From Thermococcus barophilus MP (lineage in GTDB: Archaea > Methanobacteriota_B > Thermococci > Thermococcales > Thermococcaceae), in contig NC_014804.1 of NCBI RefSeq assembly GCF_000151105.2, positions 1,724,567-1,788,566 of the forward strand: a stretch of DNA of 64,000 nucleotides, given 5' to 3'. A program made the translations under genes and the position numbers. The first letter of the stretch is position 1; the number at the start of each line of letters is the position of its first letter. The notes beneath the pieces are model-generated. The model made no database searches, had not been told where the DNA came from, and saw only the letters and a program-made list of their open reading frames with translations. Below are positions 34,741-43,012 of the stretch, in pieces.

Positions 34741-35037
34741 ATGGAGAGAAAGCTCAAGTTTGTTGAACTTAAATTCGGCAGGATAACACCCCAAGAAGCC
34801 ATGGATTTGCAGTACAAACTCAGCGTTAATCCAGCAACTTACAGGGTTTTCATCAACGGCTATTCAAAGAGGGGCATGATAATTTTTGATGAAGAAAAGC
34901 TCCCAAAAGAGAAGCTCTTGGAAATGCTGAGTGAGTTGAATCCGCAGATCATTGAAGAAAAAGAAATAAGCATTGAAGAGCTTGTAAATTCCAGCATGAG
35001 CTGGAAGAACGTCATGGGCGAAGTTCTGTCCGAATAA
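34741..35037 (+). CDS. Small conserved protein downstream of tes (possibly DUF3213)
   Basis: 98 aa from the ATG at 34741, with GAGGTGAT ending 4-5 bases upstream and overlapping the tes stop region, so it is translated from the same mRNA. Sequence blocks KFVELKFGRITPQEAMDLQY and YRVFINGYSKRGMIIFDEE suggest a compact alpha/beta fold. It may belong to a Thermococcales-restricted DUF (DUF3213 is my best guess). Position suggests a link to lipid synthesis; no function is known to me. Its 3' end overlaps the convergent kinase gene by 26 bases. Confidence 0.7.
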   Translation: MERKLKFVELKFGRITPQEAMDLQYKLSVNPATYRVFINGYSKRGMIIFDEEKLPKEKLLEMLSELNPQIIEEKEISIEELVNSSMSWKNVMGEVLSE

Positions 35038-35971
35038 GGACTTCTCTTGCCTCTTTGTATTCTTTCAGTTCTTCAGCTCTTGGAACACTCCATGCTCCCC
35101 TTCTCAGTGTAGAAAGTGCAGCAACAAGGTTTGCAAATCTACCAACCCTCAGCAGCTCCTCCTCATTAAGCTCGAGATGTTCAAGCTTGTCCATATGCCA
35201 CAGAGCAGATAAAAGTGCTGCCATAAAAGCGTCTCCAGCTCCTGTTGTATCCACAGGCTCAACTCTGTATGAAGGGACTTCAGTTTTGATTTCTCCATGA
35301 ATGATTTCACTTCCTCTTTCGCCTTTTGTTACTGCCATGAGCTTAAAGTTAAAGCTCTCCAGGTCTACTCCATGGTTTTCTAAGAATTCCAGCTCCCCAT
35401 CCCCTATCTTAACTATATCTGCAAAACTTAATGCTTTTTCAATATCTTTTATCATATCCTCCTCTCTTCCACGCCACAGATCAAGGCGTATGTTCACATC
35501 ATAGCTTATTGGAATCTTGCCCTTTGCTCTTTTAATTACTTCAAAAACAGTGCTCCTGCTTGGTTCTCTTGCAAACAGAACACTCCCAAAGTGAAGCAAA
35601 GAGGCTTTTTCAAGGAAAGAAAAATCTATGTCGTCAATTTTCAGGTTGAAATATGCGACTCCATCATAGAGGATGAATTCCGGTTTGGCACCGATTAGTT
35701 GAACAAAAACAACGCCGGTGTGCTTTTCTTTGTCAAATCTTATGTAATTTATGTTCACACCTTCTTTTTCGAGCTGCTCAACTAAAAATTCGCCAAATGG
35801 GTCTGCTCCAACTTTGCTTATTAATGCTGCAAGTGTTTTCAGTCTCACCAGTCCTACGGTTACGTTGGCTGGTGCTCCTCCGGCGTGCTTTTCAAAGGTG
35901 CTAACTTTTTTTAGTGAGCCTTCTTCTTTTGCTATAAAATCTATGAGGATTTCACCTATTGAAAATATCAT
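35012..35971 (-). CDS. PfkB-family sugar kinase (fructokinase-like)
   Basis: 319 aa. The ATG at 35971 (AGGTGG upstream) gives MIFSIGEILIDF; an earlier in-frame start is rejected. PfkB motifs: KHAGGAPANVTVGLVRL near the N-terminus and the C-terminal VEPVDTTGAGDAFMAALLSAL with the catalytic Asp. It phosphorylates a sugar with ATP; fructose or a ketose is a reasonable guess given the isomerase-like gene in the divergent operon. It follows the DUF2139 gene by 10 bases, under the same TACTTTTAGTA-controlled promoter. Confidence 0.9.
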   Translation of the reverse strand: MIFSIGEILIDFIAKEEGSLKKVSTFEKHAGGAPANVTVGLVRLKTLAALISKVGADPFGEFLVEQLEKEGVNINYIRFDKEKHTGVVFVQLIGAKPEFILYDGVAYFNLKIDDIDFSFLEKASLLHFGSVLFAREPSRSTVFEVIKRAKGKIPISYDVNIRLDLWRGREEDMIKDIEKALSFADIVKIGDGELEFLENHGVDLESFNFKLMAVTKGERGSEIIHGEIKTEVPSYRVEPVDTTGAGDAFMAALLSALWHMDKLEHLELNEEELLRVGRFANLVAALSTLRRGAWSVPRAEELKEYKEAREVLIRTELRP

Positions 35972-35981
35972 TGTATGCCAC

Positions 35982-37457
35982 CTATCTGAGCTCAATTCTG
36001 ACTTTCCCCTTAAAGTCTTCTTCTTTAAGCCTGAAGGATACTATTCCGCTAAATGAATTTAGTTCAATTATGTTTTTACCCTTTTTGATATCGAATTTGT
36101 CAGAACATGCCTCAATAGGTGGCAGTGTGAGATCGTATTCATAGATTGTTAGCTCGTTGTTTTTTGATGCATAGATAACCATGCGGGGATCTTTGTATCC
36201 ATCGAGTGGAATTCCTCCAAATGCCCCAGCTCCTTCCTGCATTGCCATTGATGGATATGCCAAAGGTATGGAGAAGGAAACGGCAGGTGGTTTTTCTTGC
36301 AGTATCTTCTCATCGAGGACAACTATGTCCTTGTTGCCTGTGTCGAAGGGCGTCGCATCAAGTGCACCCGTGTTTGGTGTTGTATTGGTACCGAGCAACA
36401 GCTTCCCGTTGGCTTTTTCCATGCTTGTAATCCTTGCACCAAAACTTCCAACTATCTTCACCATAGGTGGAGCAATATAAACCAAAACGCTCGGCCCAAC
36501 TATCGTGTTTGTTAACTTTGCAAATCTTATTTCTCCGGGGCTTCTTGGCTTATAAATTGCATCATGGTGTGCATTGTATGCTATCACCAAACCTCCATCT
36601 AAGGGGAGTGCATTGACCCTAAAGGGGGCGTAGAATGTGTAGAAGTCAAAGAGCCTAAAAAACTCAAATGGTTCATCGTTGAGTGGATTCCCCACAAAAA
36701 GACCGCCTCTCACAAAGGCAAATGCTCTGTTGTATGCACTTCCCATTGCTCCAAGGTGTGGATGGAGGTATCTTTCCCCGTCGATGCTCTCTCCAAGCTT
36801 AAACTTTTCCCATCTTCCGCTAATCATATCCAAGGCATGAATCTCTTCAAGACCCTTTGCAAAGTTTTTTCCAATGCCGAAAAATGCAGTGTCGTGAACA
36901 ATCGTACCTTTTGGACTTGGAGCAGAATTGAGCAATTTTATCTCACCCTTCTTCCTGTCCAAAGCATATATCCCCAGGTTTTGATGTCCATCTTCTCTTG
37001 CTAACAGCAGTTCGTCGGTGTAGGGATTGTATATTATATCGCTGACTTCTCCGGCCCAGTCTGTGGGATGATGTATGGACTCTTTCCAGACTAAGCGTAT
37101 TGAGTCGTTTTCGGTATCATATTCATGCACATGGGAGTATTTGTTGACGAAATTTATTGTCGCTTTTTCATTTCCCTTCCCCTCATAGATTGCGGGAGCA
37201 TGAACCCATCCCCCAAAGTAAATGAACTCATCGACAACATCGACGGCATTGTACGTGTCTCCTCCAGACGTCGGTTTTTCGCCAACCAGCTCAAATTCGT
37301 AAATTCTGTGTGAATCTTCTTTTACAAAATGGGCTTCTGCTTCAAATGCAACTGTGAAATAAAGAACTCCGTTGTGATATCTTAAGCCAAAAATTCCACC
37401 GCTTCCCCATTCAGGGCCATAACGTGGAGGAAAACGATAGTTCGGTAGCTGGTTCAT
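35982..37457 (-). CDS. DUF2139 family protein (beta-propeller-like)
   Basis: 491 aa, ATG preceded by GGGGGTGAC. No signal peptide. Repeating segments such as NGVLYFTVAF, DEFIYFGGWVHAP, NPYTDELLLARED and ANGKLLLGTNTTP are spaced like propeller blades. I match it by memory to the archaeal DUF2139 family; biochemical role unknown. It is the first gene of a two-gene operon with the PfkB kinase and has the same operator as the divergent sugar transporter, so it probably belongs to trehalose/maltose use. Confidence 0.75.
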   Translation of the reverse strand: MNQLPNYRFPPRYGPEWGSGGIFGLRYHNGVLYFTVAFEAEAHFVKEDSHRIYEFELVGEKPTSGGDTYNAVDVVDEFIYFGGWVHAPAIYEGKGNEKATINFVNKYSHVHEYDTENDSIRLVWKESIHHPTDWAGEVSDIIYNPYTDELLLAREDGHQNLGIYALDRKKGEIKLLNSAPSPKGTIVHDTAFFGIGKNFAKGLEEIHALDMISGRWEKFKLGESIDGERYLHPHLGAMGSAYNRAFAFVRGGLFVGNPLNDEPFEFFRLFDFYTFYAPFRVNALPLDGGLVIAYNAHHDAIYKPRSPGEIRFAKLTNTIVGPSVLVYIAPPMVKIVGSFGARITSMEKANGKLLLGTNTTPNTGALDATPFDTGNKDIVVLDEKILQEKPPAVSFSIPLAYPSMAMQEGAGAFGGIPLDGYKDPRMVIYASKNNELTIYEYDLTLPPIEACSDKFDIKKGKNIIELNSFSGIVSFRLKEEDFKGKVRIELR

Positions 37458-37481
37458 ATAAAGTCACCCCCATTAATGAAG

Positions 37482-37492
37482 TACTAAAAGTA
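37482..37492 (-). promoter_or_regulatory. TrmB-type operator TACTTTTAGTA (DUF2139-pfkB promoter)
   Basis: On the minus strand TACTTTTAGTA directly follows the TATA-like TTTTTATA. It is the same 11-mer as at 37664-37674 in the divergent promoter and resembles the TACTT...AGTA palindrome bound by TrmB. Location over the initiation region implies repression. Confidence 0.7.
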
Positions 37493-37663
37493 TATAAAAA
37501 TTTTCCAGGTCATCGAGATTTGAATAATATCACAGTAAATGTTTCTTATTTTCAAGAAAATTTGGAATATACTTTAAAAACTCCTAATTAACACATTAAA
37601 TTTCTTGTTGAACTTCCAATATAATTAGAATTATAATACACATTAAAAACCACAAAATATATA

Positions 37664-37674
37664 TACTTTTAGTA
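37664..37674 (+). promoter_or_regulatory. TrmB-type operator TACTTTTAGTA (sugar transporter promoter)
   Basis: Identical 11-mer to the divergent site, again abutting a TATA-like AAATATATA (37655-37663). The TrmB paralogue encoded in the operon it controls is the obvious ligand, giving autoregulated, sugar-relieved expression. Confidence 0.72.
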
Positions 37675-37700
37675 TATAGTGGGGGATGAGGTGTCTATAT

Positions 37701-38984
37701 ATGCCCCAGAGAAAAATGCTTGGAATTCTGCTTCTTGGAATTTTTGTTTTCTCAGTAGTTGCCAGTGGCTGTATAAGTCAGACAAGTCAAAGCCCAACTG
37801 CTACTACAATAACAAAAACAGAAACAAAGGTTCAAACAGAAACAAAAGTTCAGGAACAGATAACTCTTAAAGTTATAGGTCCTTGGTCTGGTAAAGAGCT
37901 TGATGCATTTATGAAGGTCATTGAAGCATTTGAGGCTCAGCATCCCAATATAAAGATCGAATACAAAACATACAGAGCTGAAGATCTCGCCACCATTCTT
38001 CCATTGCAGTTTGAATCTGGAGACACTCCAGCAGATGTTATCTTTATGTGGGGATGGTTCATTAAAAAGATGGGTGAAAAAGGACATCTGATGACCTTCA
38101 ATGATGTCATAAATCCTGATGAATATATTCCGGGTGTTTTAGATGCTGTTATGTCCAATGGGAAAATTTATGGGGCTCCATTTACTGCAGCTGCAAAGCC
38201 GGGATTCTGGTACAGAAAATCCTTCTTTAAAAAGTATGGCTTAAAACCTCCTCAAACTTGGGATGAATTTGTTTCTCTGCTTGCAAAGATAAAAGAGATA
38301 CCAGGGATAAAGGCTCCAATAGTTAGCGGAGACAGCGTTGGATGGCCGCTTTCGGATGTTACGGAGCACTTTATTTTGACATTTGGAGGAGCAGATCTTC
38401 AGCTTAAGCTTATAAAGGGAGATGTCAAGTTCGAAGATCCGCAGGTTAGGGATATATTTGCAAATAAACTTGTACCTCTCCTTAAGGCCGGCTACTTCAG
38501 TGAACCCGTGGAGTGGACATCTGCGGTAACTGCTTGGTGGAAAGGAGATTATGCATTGTACTTTATGGGTACATGGATAACGGGAATGGTGGATGATCCA
38601 AATGATCTTGGAATGTTTTCACTTCCAGGATGCAAGGCAATGGTTCTTGCTCCAGACTACCTGATGGTACCTAAATACACAGCACATCCAAAGGAAGCCA
38701 TGGAGCTCGCAAAATTCTTAGCTACAGAAGGTCAAAGGGTACATGTTGGAACAAACTCAGGAAAGCTTGCCACTTGGAAGAAGGTAACCTTAGATGACTA
38801 TTGGCCACCTATGAGGGATGTAGCAAAGATCGTTAGCAACGTTCAGGCTGTACCAGATCTTGATGATAGTGTTGGCGGTGAATGGCAGAAGACATTTTGG
38901 GATCAGTTAAAGTTACTGTGGGTTCAGCCCGATAGGCTGGATGACGTTCTTAAGACCCTTGACGAGAAGTTCCCTAAGAAGTGA
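37701..38984 (+). CDS. Sugar ABC transporter solute-binding lipoprotein (MalE-like)
   Basis: 427 aa. ATG at 37701 has GAGGTG about 7 bases upstream; an ATG at 37686 is possible. The signal sequence ends in the lipobox VVASGCISQ, so the mature Cys would be lipid-anchored outside the cell. A Thr/Gln-rich linker follows, then a family 1 binding fold: SGKELDAFMKVIEAFEAQHP, KIYGAPFTAAAKPGFWYRKS, GDYALYFMGTWITGM. It is clearly different in sequence from the T. litoralis trehalose/maltose-binding protein I remember. Ligand is inferred from neighbours (TreT, TrmB): trehalose, maltose or a similar disaccharide. Confidence 0.88.
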   Translation: MPQRKMLGILLLGIFVFSVVASGCISQTSQSPTATTITKTETKVQTETKVQEQITLKVIGPWSGKELDAFMKVIEAFEAQHPNIKIEYKTYRAEDLATILPLQFESGDTPADVIFMWGWFIKKMGEKGHLMTFNDVINPDEYIPGVLDAVMSNGKIYGAPFTAAAKPGFWYRKSFFKKYGLKPPQTWDEFVSLLAKIKEIPGIKAPIVSGDSVGWPLSDVTEHFILTFGGADLQLKLIKGDVKFEDPQVRDIFANKLVPLLKAGYFSEPVEWTSAVTAWWKGDYALYFMGTWITGMVDDPNDLGMFSLPGCKAMVLAPDYLMVPKYTAHPKEAMELAKFLATEGQRVHVGTNSGKLATWKKVTLDDYWPPMRDVAKIVSNVQAVPDLDDSVGGEWQKTFWDQLKLLWVQPDRLDDVLKTLDEKFPKK

Positions 38985-38994
38985 GGGATCTCCA

Positions 38995-39873
38995 ATGCGT
39001 AGGCATTTCTTAATCCCTTTCTTTTTTCTATTGCCCGCACTTCTTCTGATGATCCCTTTTGTAATATATCCCGTTTTTAAAACAATTTATCTGAGTTTCT
39101 TTCTTAATGATAAATTCGTTGGTCTGGAGAACTACAAGCATGTGCTGCTGAGTCCGGATATAATAAACGTTGAGAGGTTCCCGACTAAATCTCCTCCCTG
39201 GGGCTCTCTTGTTAACAATGCAATTTTTATATTGATACATCTCCCCATCACATTATTTTTGGGTCTTGGCTTGGCGCTTTTGCTGAGAAAGGAGGAGGTT
39301 AAGGGGAGTTCGATTATTAAGTCTATAATTTTTCTTGGTATGGTAATTCCGATGATAGTCGGAGGTTTAATAACCCGCTTTCTCTTTGAGCAGGGCGCTG
39401 GAGTTGTGCCTTCAATATTCGGGGCTCTTGGAATAAAGAGCCTTGACATCACATGGACTGCATATCCACAGACAGCACTATTTGCCGTAATTCTCGGCTC
39501 CATCTGGATATGGACGGGCTTCAGCATGCTGATGTACTCGGCAGGACTTGCATCAATCCCAAGAGACTATTACGAAGCCGCCTTGATAGATGGAGCAAGC
39601 AGATTTCAGATATTTAGGCATGTGACTTGGCCCCTGCTGAAACCTATAACTACTGTTGTAGTTGCAATGACTCTCCTCTGGGATCTCAAGATATTTGATG
39701 TTGTTTATGTTGCTACGGGTGGAGGGCCTGGCGGGGCATCAATGGTGCTGGCACTCCAAATGTGGGACTACTTTGCAAGGGAACTTAACTACAACTATGC
39801 AGCAGTTGTTGCGGTTTTGCTAACTGCCCTTACACTTGTACCTGCAACATGGCTACTTAAAAGGAGGGAGTGA
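38995..39873 (+). CDS. Sugar ABC transporter permease (MalF-like)
   Basis: 292 aa with six membrane segments. The ATG at 38995 follows GAGGGA. The ATPase-contact EAA loop reads YEAALIDGASRFQIFRHV, and the C-terminal GGPGGASMVLALQMWDY is typical of MalF/UgpA permeases. It pairs with the next permease to form the membrane channel for the upstream binding protein. The operon carries no ATPase gene, so the pair must use a MalK encoded elsewhere. Confidence 0.92.
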   Translation: MRRHFLIPFFFLLPALLLMIPFVIYPVFKTIYLSFFLNDKFVGLENYKHVLLSPDIINVERFPTKSPPWGSLVNNAIFILIHLPITLFLGLGLALLLRKEEVKGSSIIKSIIFLGMVIPMIVGGLITRFLFEQGAGVVPSIFGALGIKSLDITWTAYPQTALFAVILGSIWIWTGFSMLMYSAGLASIPRDYYEAALIDGASRFQIFRHVTWPLLKPITTVVVAMTLLWDLKIFDVVYVATGGGPGGASMVLALQMWDYFARELNYNYAAVVAVLLTALTLVPATWLLKRRE

Positions 39874-39874
39874 A

Positions 39875-40717
39875 ATGATACCAAGATACAAGATTAAGAG
39901 TTATATTGTTTCAAATTTAATTGCATGGCTGGCTGGAGTTATATGGCTTATACCGTTTCTTGGTGTGTTGATGGCTTCGTTAAGACCCTATGAGGAGATT
40001 GTGAATGGTTGGTGGCATCTCCATCCCTTCACGATAACATTGAAAAATTACATTGAAGCATTTAACCATCCAATGTTTCCTATTGGTGTTGGACTAAAAA
40101 ACTCTCTAATAATAGCCGTTCCAAGTGCTATAGTTCCCCTGATAGTCGCGTCTCTTGCGGCATATGCATTTGCAAGATACAGCTTTCCGGTGAAAAATTA
40201 TCTCTTCACTTTCATAGTCTTTCTGATGGCATTGCCCCAGCAGATGACGGTTGTTCCTCTTTATTTTCTTCTTAGGAATCTCCACCTGCTCAACACTTTT
40301 AGAGGGTTGATTCTTGTCCATTCGGCTTGGGGATTGGCGTGGATAACATTCTTCATGAGGAACTACTTCTCAATGTTGCCTACTGATGTTGAAGAAGCTG
40401 CAAAAATTGATGGTGCATCAGACTTTACAATATTCTACAGGATAGTTCTTCCGATGGCGTTGCCTGGTTTGATCTCGGCAGCAATTCTTCAGTTTACATG
40501 GGTCTGGAGCGACTTCTTCCTTGCATTGGTGTTTCTTCAGAATCCCGCAAAGTACGTCGCAACTCAAAGGCTTCCTCTCCTTAGAGGACAGTACTATGTT
40601 AATTGGGGAGTACTTACAGCTGCGTCTATCCTCGTCATGATTGTTCCTCTGTTCGTTTATGCCTTATTCCAGAAGTACTACATAAGTGGTATGGTGGGAT
40701 GGTCCACAGAAAAATAG
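39875..40717 (+). CDS. Sugar ABC transporter permease (MalG-like)
   Basis: 280 aa with six membrane segments; the ATG at 39875, one base after the previous stop, has GGAGGGA upstream. The EAA motif is VEEAAKIDGASDFTIFYRIV. The N-terminal WLIPFLGVLMASLRPYEEI and C-terminal QKYYISGMVGWSTEK are common in MalG-type proteins. It completes the permease dimer. Confidence 0.92.
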   Translation: MIPRYKIKSYIVSNLIAWLAGVIWLIPFLGVLMASLRPYEEIVNGWWHLHPFTITLKNYIEAFNHPMFPIGVGLKNSLIIAVPSAIVPLIVASLAAYAFARYSFPVKNYLFTFIVFLMALPQQMTVVPLYFLLRNLHLLNTFRGLILVHSAWGLAWITFFMRNYFSMLPTDVEEAAKIDGASDFTIFYRIVLPMALPGLISAAILQFTWVWSDFFLALVFLQNPAKYVATQRLPLLRGQYYVNWGVLTAASILVMIVPLFVYALFQKYYISGMVGWSTEK

Positions 40718-40729
40718 GGAGGTAATACC

Positions 40730-41971
40730 ATGTTTGAGGTTAAAAACTTTGGAGGAAAAGGAAAGAATTTGAGAAACTATGAAGTTATAATAGGATCTGA
40801 AGAAATCGAAAAAATTATGGAAAAAGCGGAAAGCCTCAAAGGAAAGACAATTGTAAATGTTAATTCAACAGCTTTTGGTGGAGGGGTTGCTGAGATACTT
40901 CATAACCTGATTCCCCTAATGAGGAGCCTTGGCATAGATGCCAGATGGTTCGTAATTGAAGGAACGGATGAATTCTTTAAAGTTACAAAAACTTTTCACA
41001 ATGCTTTACAGGGCAATAAGGAGCTCAAGCTTACAGAGGAAATGGAGCAGCTATATCTTGAGATTAACAAGAGAAACTCTGAAAATTTTGATCCAAGTCT
41101 CTATGACTTTGTTGTCATTCATGATCCACAGCCTGCTCCGCTAATAAGCTTTTATGATAAAAGGCAGCCGTGGATATGGAGATGTCATATTGATCTGAGC
41201 GATCCAAATCCTGAATTCTGGGGCTTTTTAAGACAGTTTGTTGAAAAATATGACCGTTATATCTTCCATATGCCTGAATATGCACAAAGTGATCTTGATA
41301 AGGACAGGGTCATTATAATGCCCCCATCCATTGATCCGCTCAGCGAAAAAAACATCGAACTAAAAGAAAGTGAAATTTTAAAGATCTTGGAGAAGTTTGA
41401 TGTAGATCCAGACAGACCAAAGATAACTCAAGTTGCAAGATTTGATCCCTGGAAAGGAGTTTTCGACGTAATTGAAGTTTACAGAAAGGTTAAAGAGAAG
41501 ATACCAGATGTTCAACTCTTACTTGTGAGTGCAATGGCACATGATGATCCTGAGGGGTGGATATACTTTGAAAAAGTACTTAGGAAAATTGGAGAAGACT
41601 ATGACGTGAAGATATTGACAAATTTAATTGGTGTCCATGCTAAGGAAGTAAACGCATTCCAGAGGGCAAGCGACGTTGTCCTTCAGATGTCAACAAGGGA
41701 GGGATTTGGATTAACTGTCAGCGAGGCCATGTGGAAGGAGAAGCCGGTAATAGGCAGAGCAGTTGGCGGAATCAAGCTTCAAGTAGTTGATGGGGAAACT
41801 GGATTTTTAATTAGAACAGTAGATGAAGCCGTTGAAAAAACACTTTACCTGCTTAAGCATCCTGAGGTTGCAAAAAGGATGGGTCAAAAAGCAAAAGAAA
41901 GAGTCAGAGAAAACTTTATTATAACAAAGCACTTAGAAAGATATTTAGACCTCTTTACTCTATTTATTTGA
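40730..41971 (+). CDS. treT: Trehalose glycosyltransferring synthase TreT
   Basis: 413 aa, GGAGGTAATACC before the ATG. The sequence follows P. horikoshii and T. litoralis TreT closely as I recall them: NVNSTAFGGGVAEILHNLIP, PWIWRCHIDLSDPNPEFWGF, QVARFDPWKGVFDVIEVYRK, and the GT4 E-x7-E region REGFGLTVSEAMWKEKPVIG. TreT interconverts NDP-glucose plus glucose with trehalose, so imported trehalose can be turned into activated glucose. Located in the transport operon between permeases and regulator, as in related species. Confidence 0.95.
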   Translation: MFEVKNFGGKGKNLRNYEVIIGSEEIEKIMEKAESLKGKTIVNVNSTAFGGGVAEILHNLIPLMRSLGIDARWFVIEGTDEFFKVTKTFHNALQGNKELKLTEEMEQLYLEINKRNSENFDPSLYDFVVIHDPQPAPLISFYDKRQPWIWRCHIDLSDPNPEFWGFLRQFVEKYDRYIFHMPEYAQSDLDKDRVIIMPPSIDPLSEKNIELKESEILKILEKFDVDPDRPKITQVARFDPWKGVFDVIEVYRKVKEKIPDVQLLLVSAMAHDDPEGWIYFEKVLRKIGEDYDVKILTNLIGVHAKEVNAFQRASDVVLQMSTREGFGLTVSEAMWKEKPVIGRAVGGIKLQVVDGETGFLIRTVDEAVEKTLYLLKHPEVAKRMGQKAKERVRENFIITKHLERYLDLFTLFI

Positions 41972-41982
41972 TAGTGATGAAG

Positions 41983-43002
41983 ATGGAAATCAGTGAAAAA
42001 GTTCTTGGAATGCTGACAAGACTTGGGTTCACAAAGTATGAAATCCTAACGTACTGGACATTGCTTGTATATGGGCCAAGTACTGCAAAGGAGATATCCG
42101 AAAGAAGCGGTATTCCATACAATAGGGTTTATGATACAATAGCTTCACTGAAGACCAGAAGGTTTGTAAGTGAGATAGATGGCTCTCCAAGGGTTTACGT
42201 AGCTTTTTCTCCATCCATAGCTTTTCTCAGATTTAAAAAAGAAGTTGATGAGATCAAGGAACAACTTGAGGAGGAGCTAAAAAGAATTAAGGTGAAAACT
42301 GAAGAGAGGCCTGGCGTATGGAGAACCAAAGAACTGGATGAAGCAATTGAAATGGTTAGGGAATCTCTGGAGAGAGTTGAATATGAGGCAATTCTTTTAT
42401 CTCCAGGGAAATTTTTTATAGAAATAAAAGACAGTTTAAGAAATGCCCTTAAAAAGGGGGCAACCCTTTCCATATACACCGAGGGAAACATTGATCTGTC
42501 CGAGTTAACTAATATTGGGAACCTGTTTGTAAGAAAGTTCCACAGGCTCAATCATTTCATAGGGATGTTTGACGGGAGGGAGGTAATAAACATACAAAAT
42601 ATTGGATTTGAGCCAAAGAATCCACCTAGTTTTAAAGCTACATATCCAGAAATTATATTTTCTCAGTACAGCTTCTTAAGAGAAGCATTCGGTGAATCGG
42701 AACTTATACTGGAAGATATAAATCAAAAAAATGAACTGAGATTTTTTGCAGATTTCCATGCTGTTGATGTTATAAGGAGGTATCTTGGAAAATGTGACAT
42801 TTATGCTGAAGTTATTGCAAAAAGCCTTAGTACAAATGAAATTGAGGAGCTTAGGGGAAAAGTCGTTGGATATACTTTTGCGCTAAATGAGGGCATAGAC
42901 AATTTTGAGCTGGAGACTGATAGGGGTATTCTTAAAATCGGCGGAATGTTTGCTGTTTTGGAAGATTACGAAACTACAAAGATTAAGCTTATATTAACCT
43001 GA
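41983..43002 (+). CDS. trmB: TrmB-family sugar-responsive transcription regulator
   Basis: 339 aa, near the 338 aa of T. litoralis TrmB. Start ATG at 41983 gives MEISEKVL; an ATG at 41977 is possible. The winged helix contains LGFTKYEILTYWTLLVYGPS and AKEISERSGIPYNRVYDTIASL. A coiled coil spans about residues 75-100, followed by the sugar-binding domain with RKFHRLNHFIGMFDGREV. Family members bind maltose, trehalose or other sugars and release DNA. It is a paralogue rather than a close copy. The TACTTTTAGTA sites at both promoters are its likely targets. Confidence 0.9.
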   Translation: MEISEKVLGMLTRLGFTKYEILTYWTLLVYGPSTAKEISERSGIPYNRVYDTIASLKTRRFVSEIDGSPRVYVAFSPSIAFLRFKKEVDEIKEQLEEELKRIKVKTEERPGVWRTKELDEAIEMVRESLERVEYEAILLSPGKFFIEIKDSLRNALKKGATLSIYTEGNIDLSELTNIGNLFVRKFHRLNHFIGMFDGREVINIQNIGFEPKNPPSFKATYPEIIFSQYSFLREAFGESELILEDINQKNELRFFADFHAVDVIRRYLGKCDIYAEVIAKSLSTNEIEELRGKVVGYTFALNEGIDNFELETDRGILKIGGMFAVLEDYETTKIKLILT

Positions 43003-43012
43003 GGTGGTTGGA

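Noticed and set aside
37527-37534. TATCAC match in the sugar-locus intergenic region
   Set aside because: Only one half of a TGM; the second half GTGATA is absent at the right spacing.
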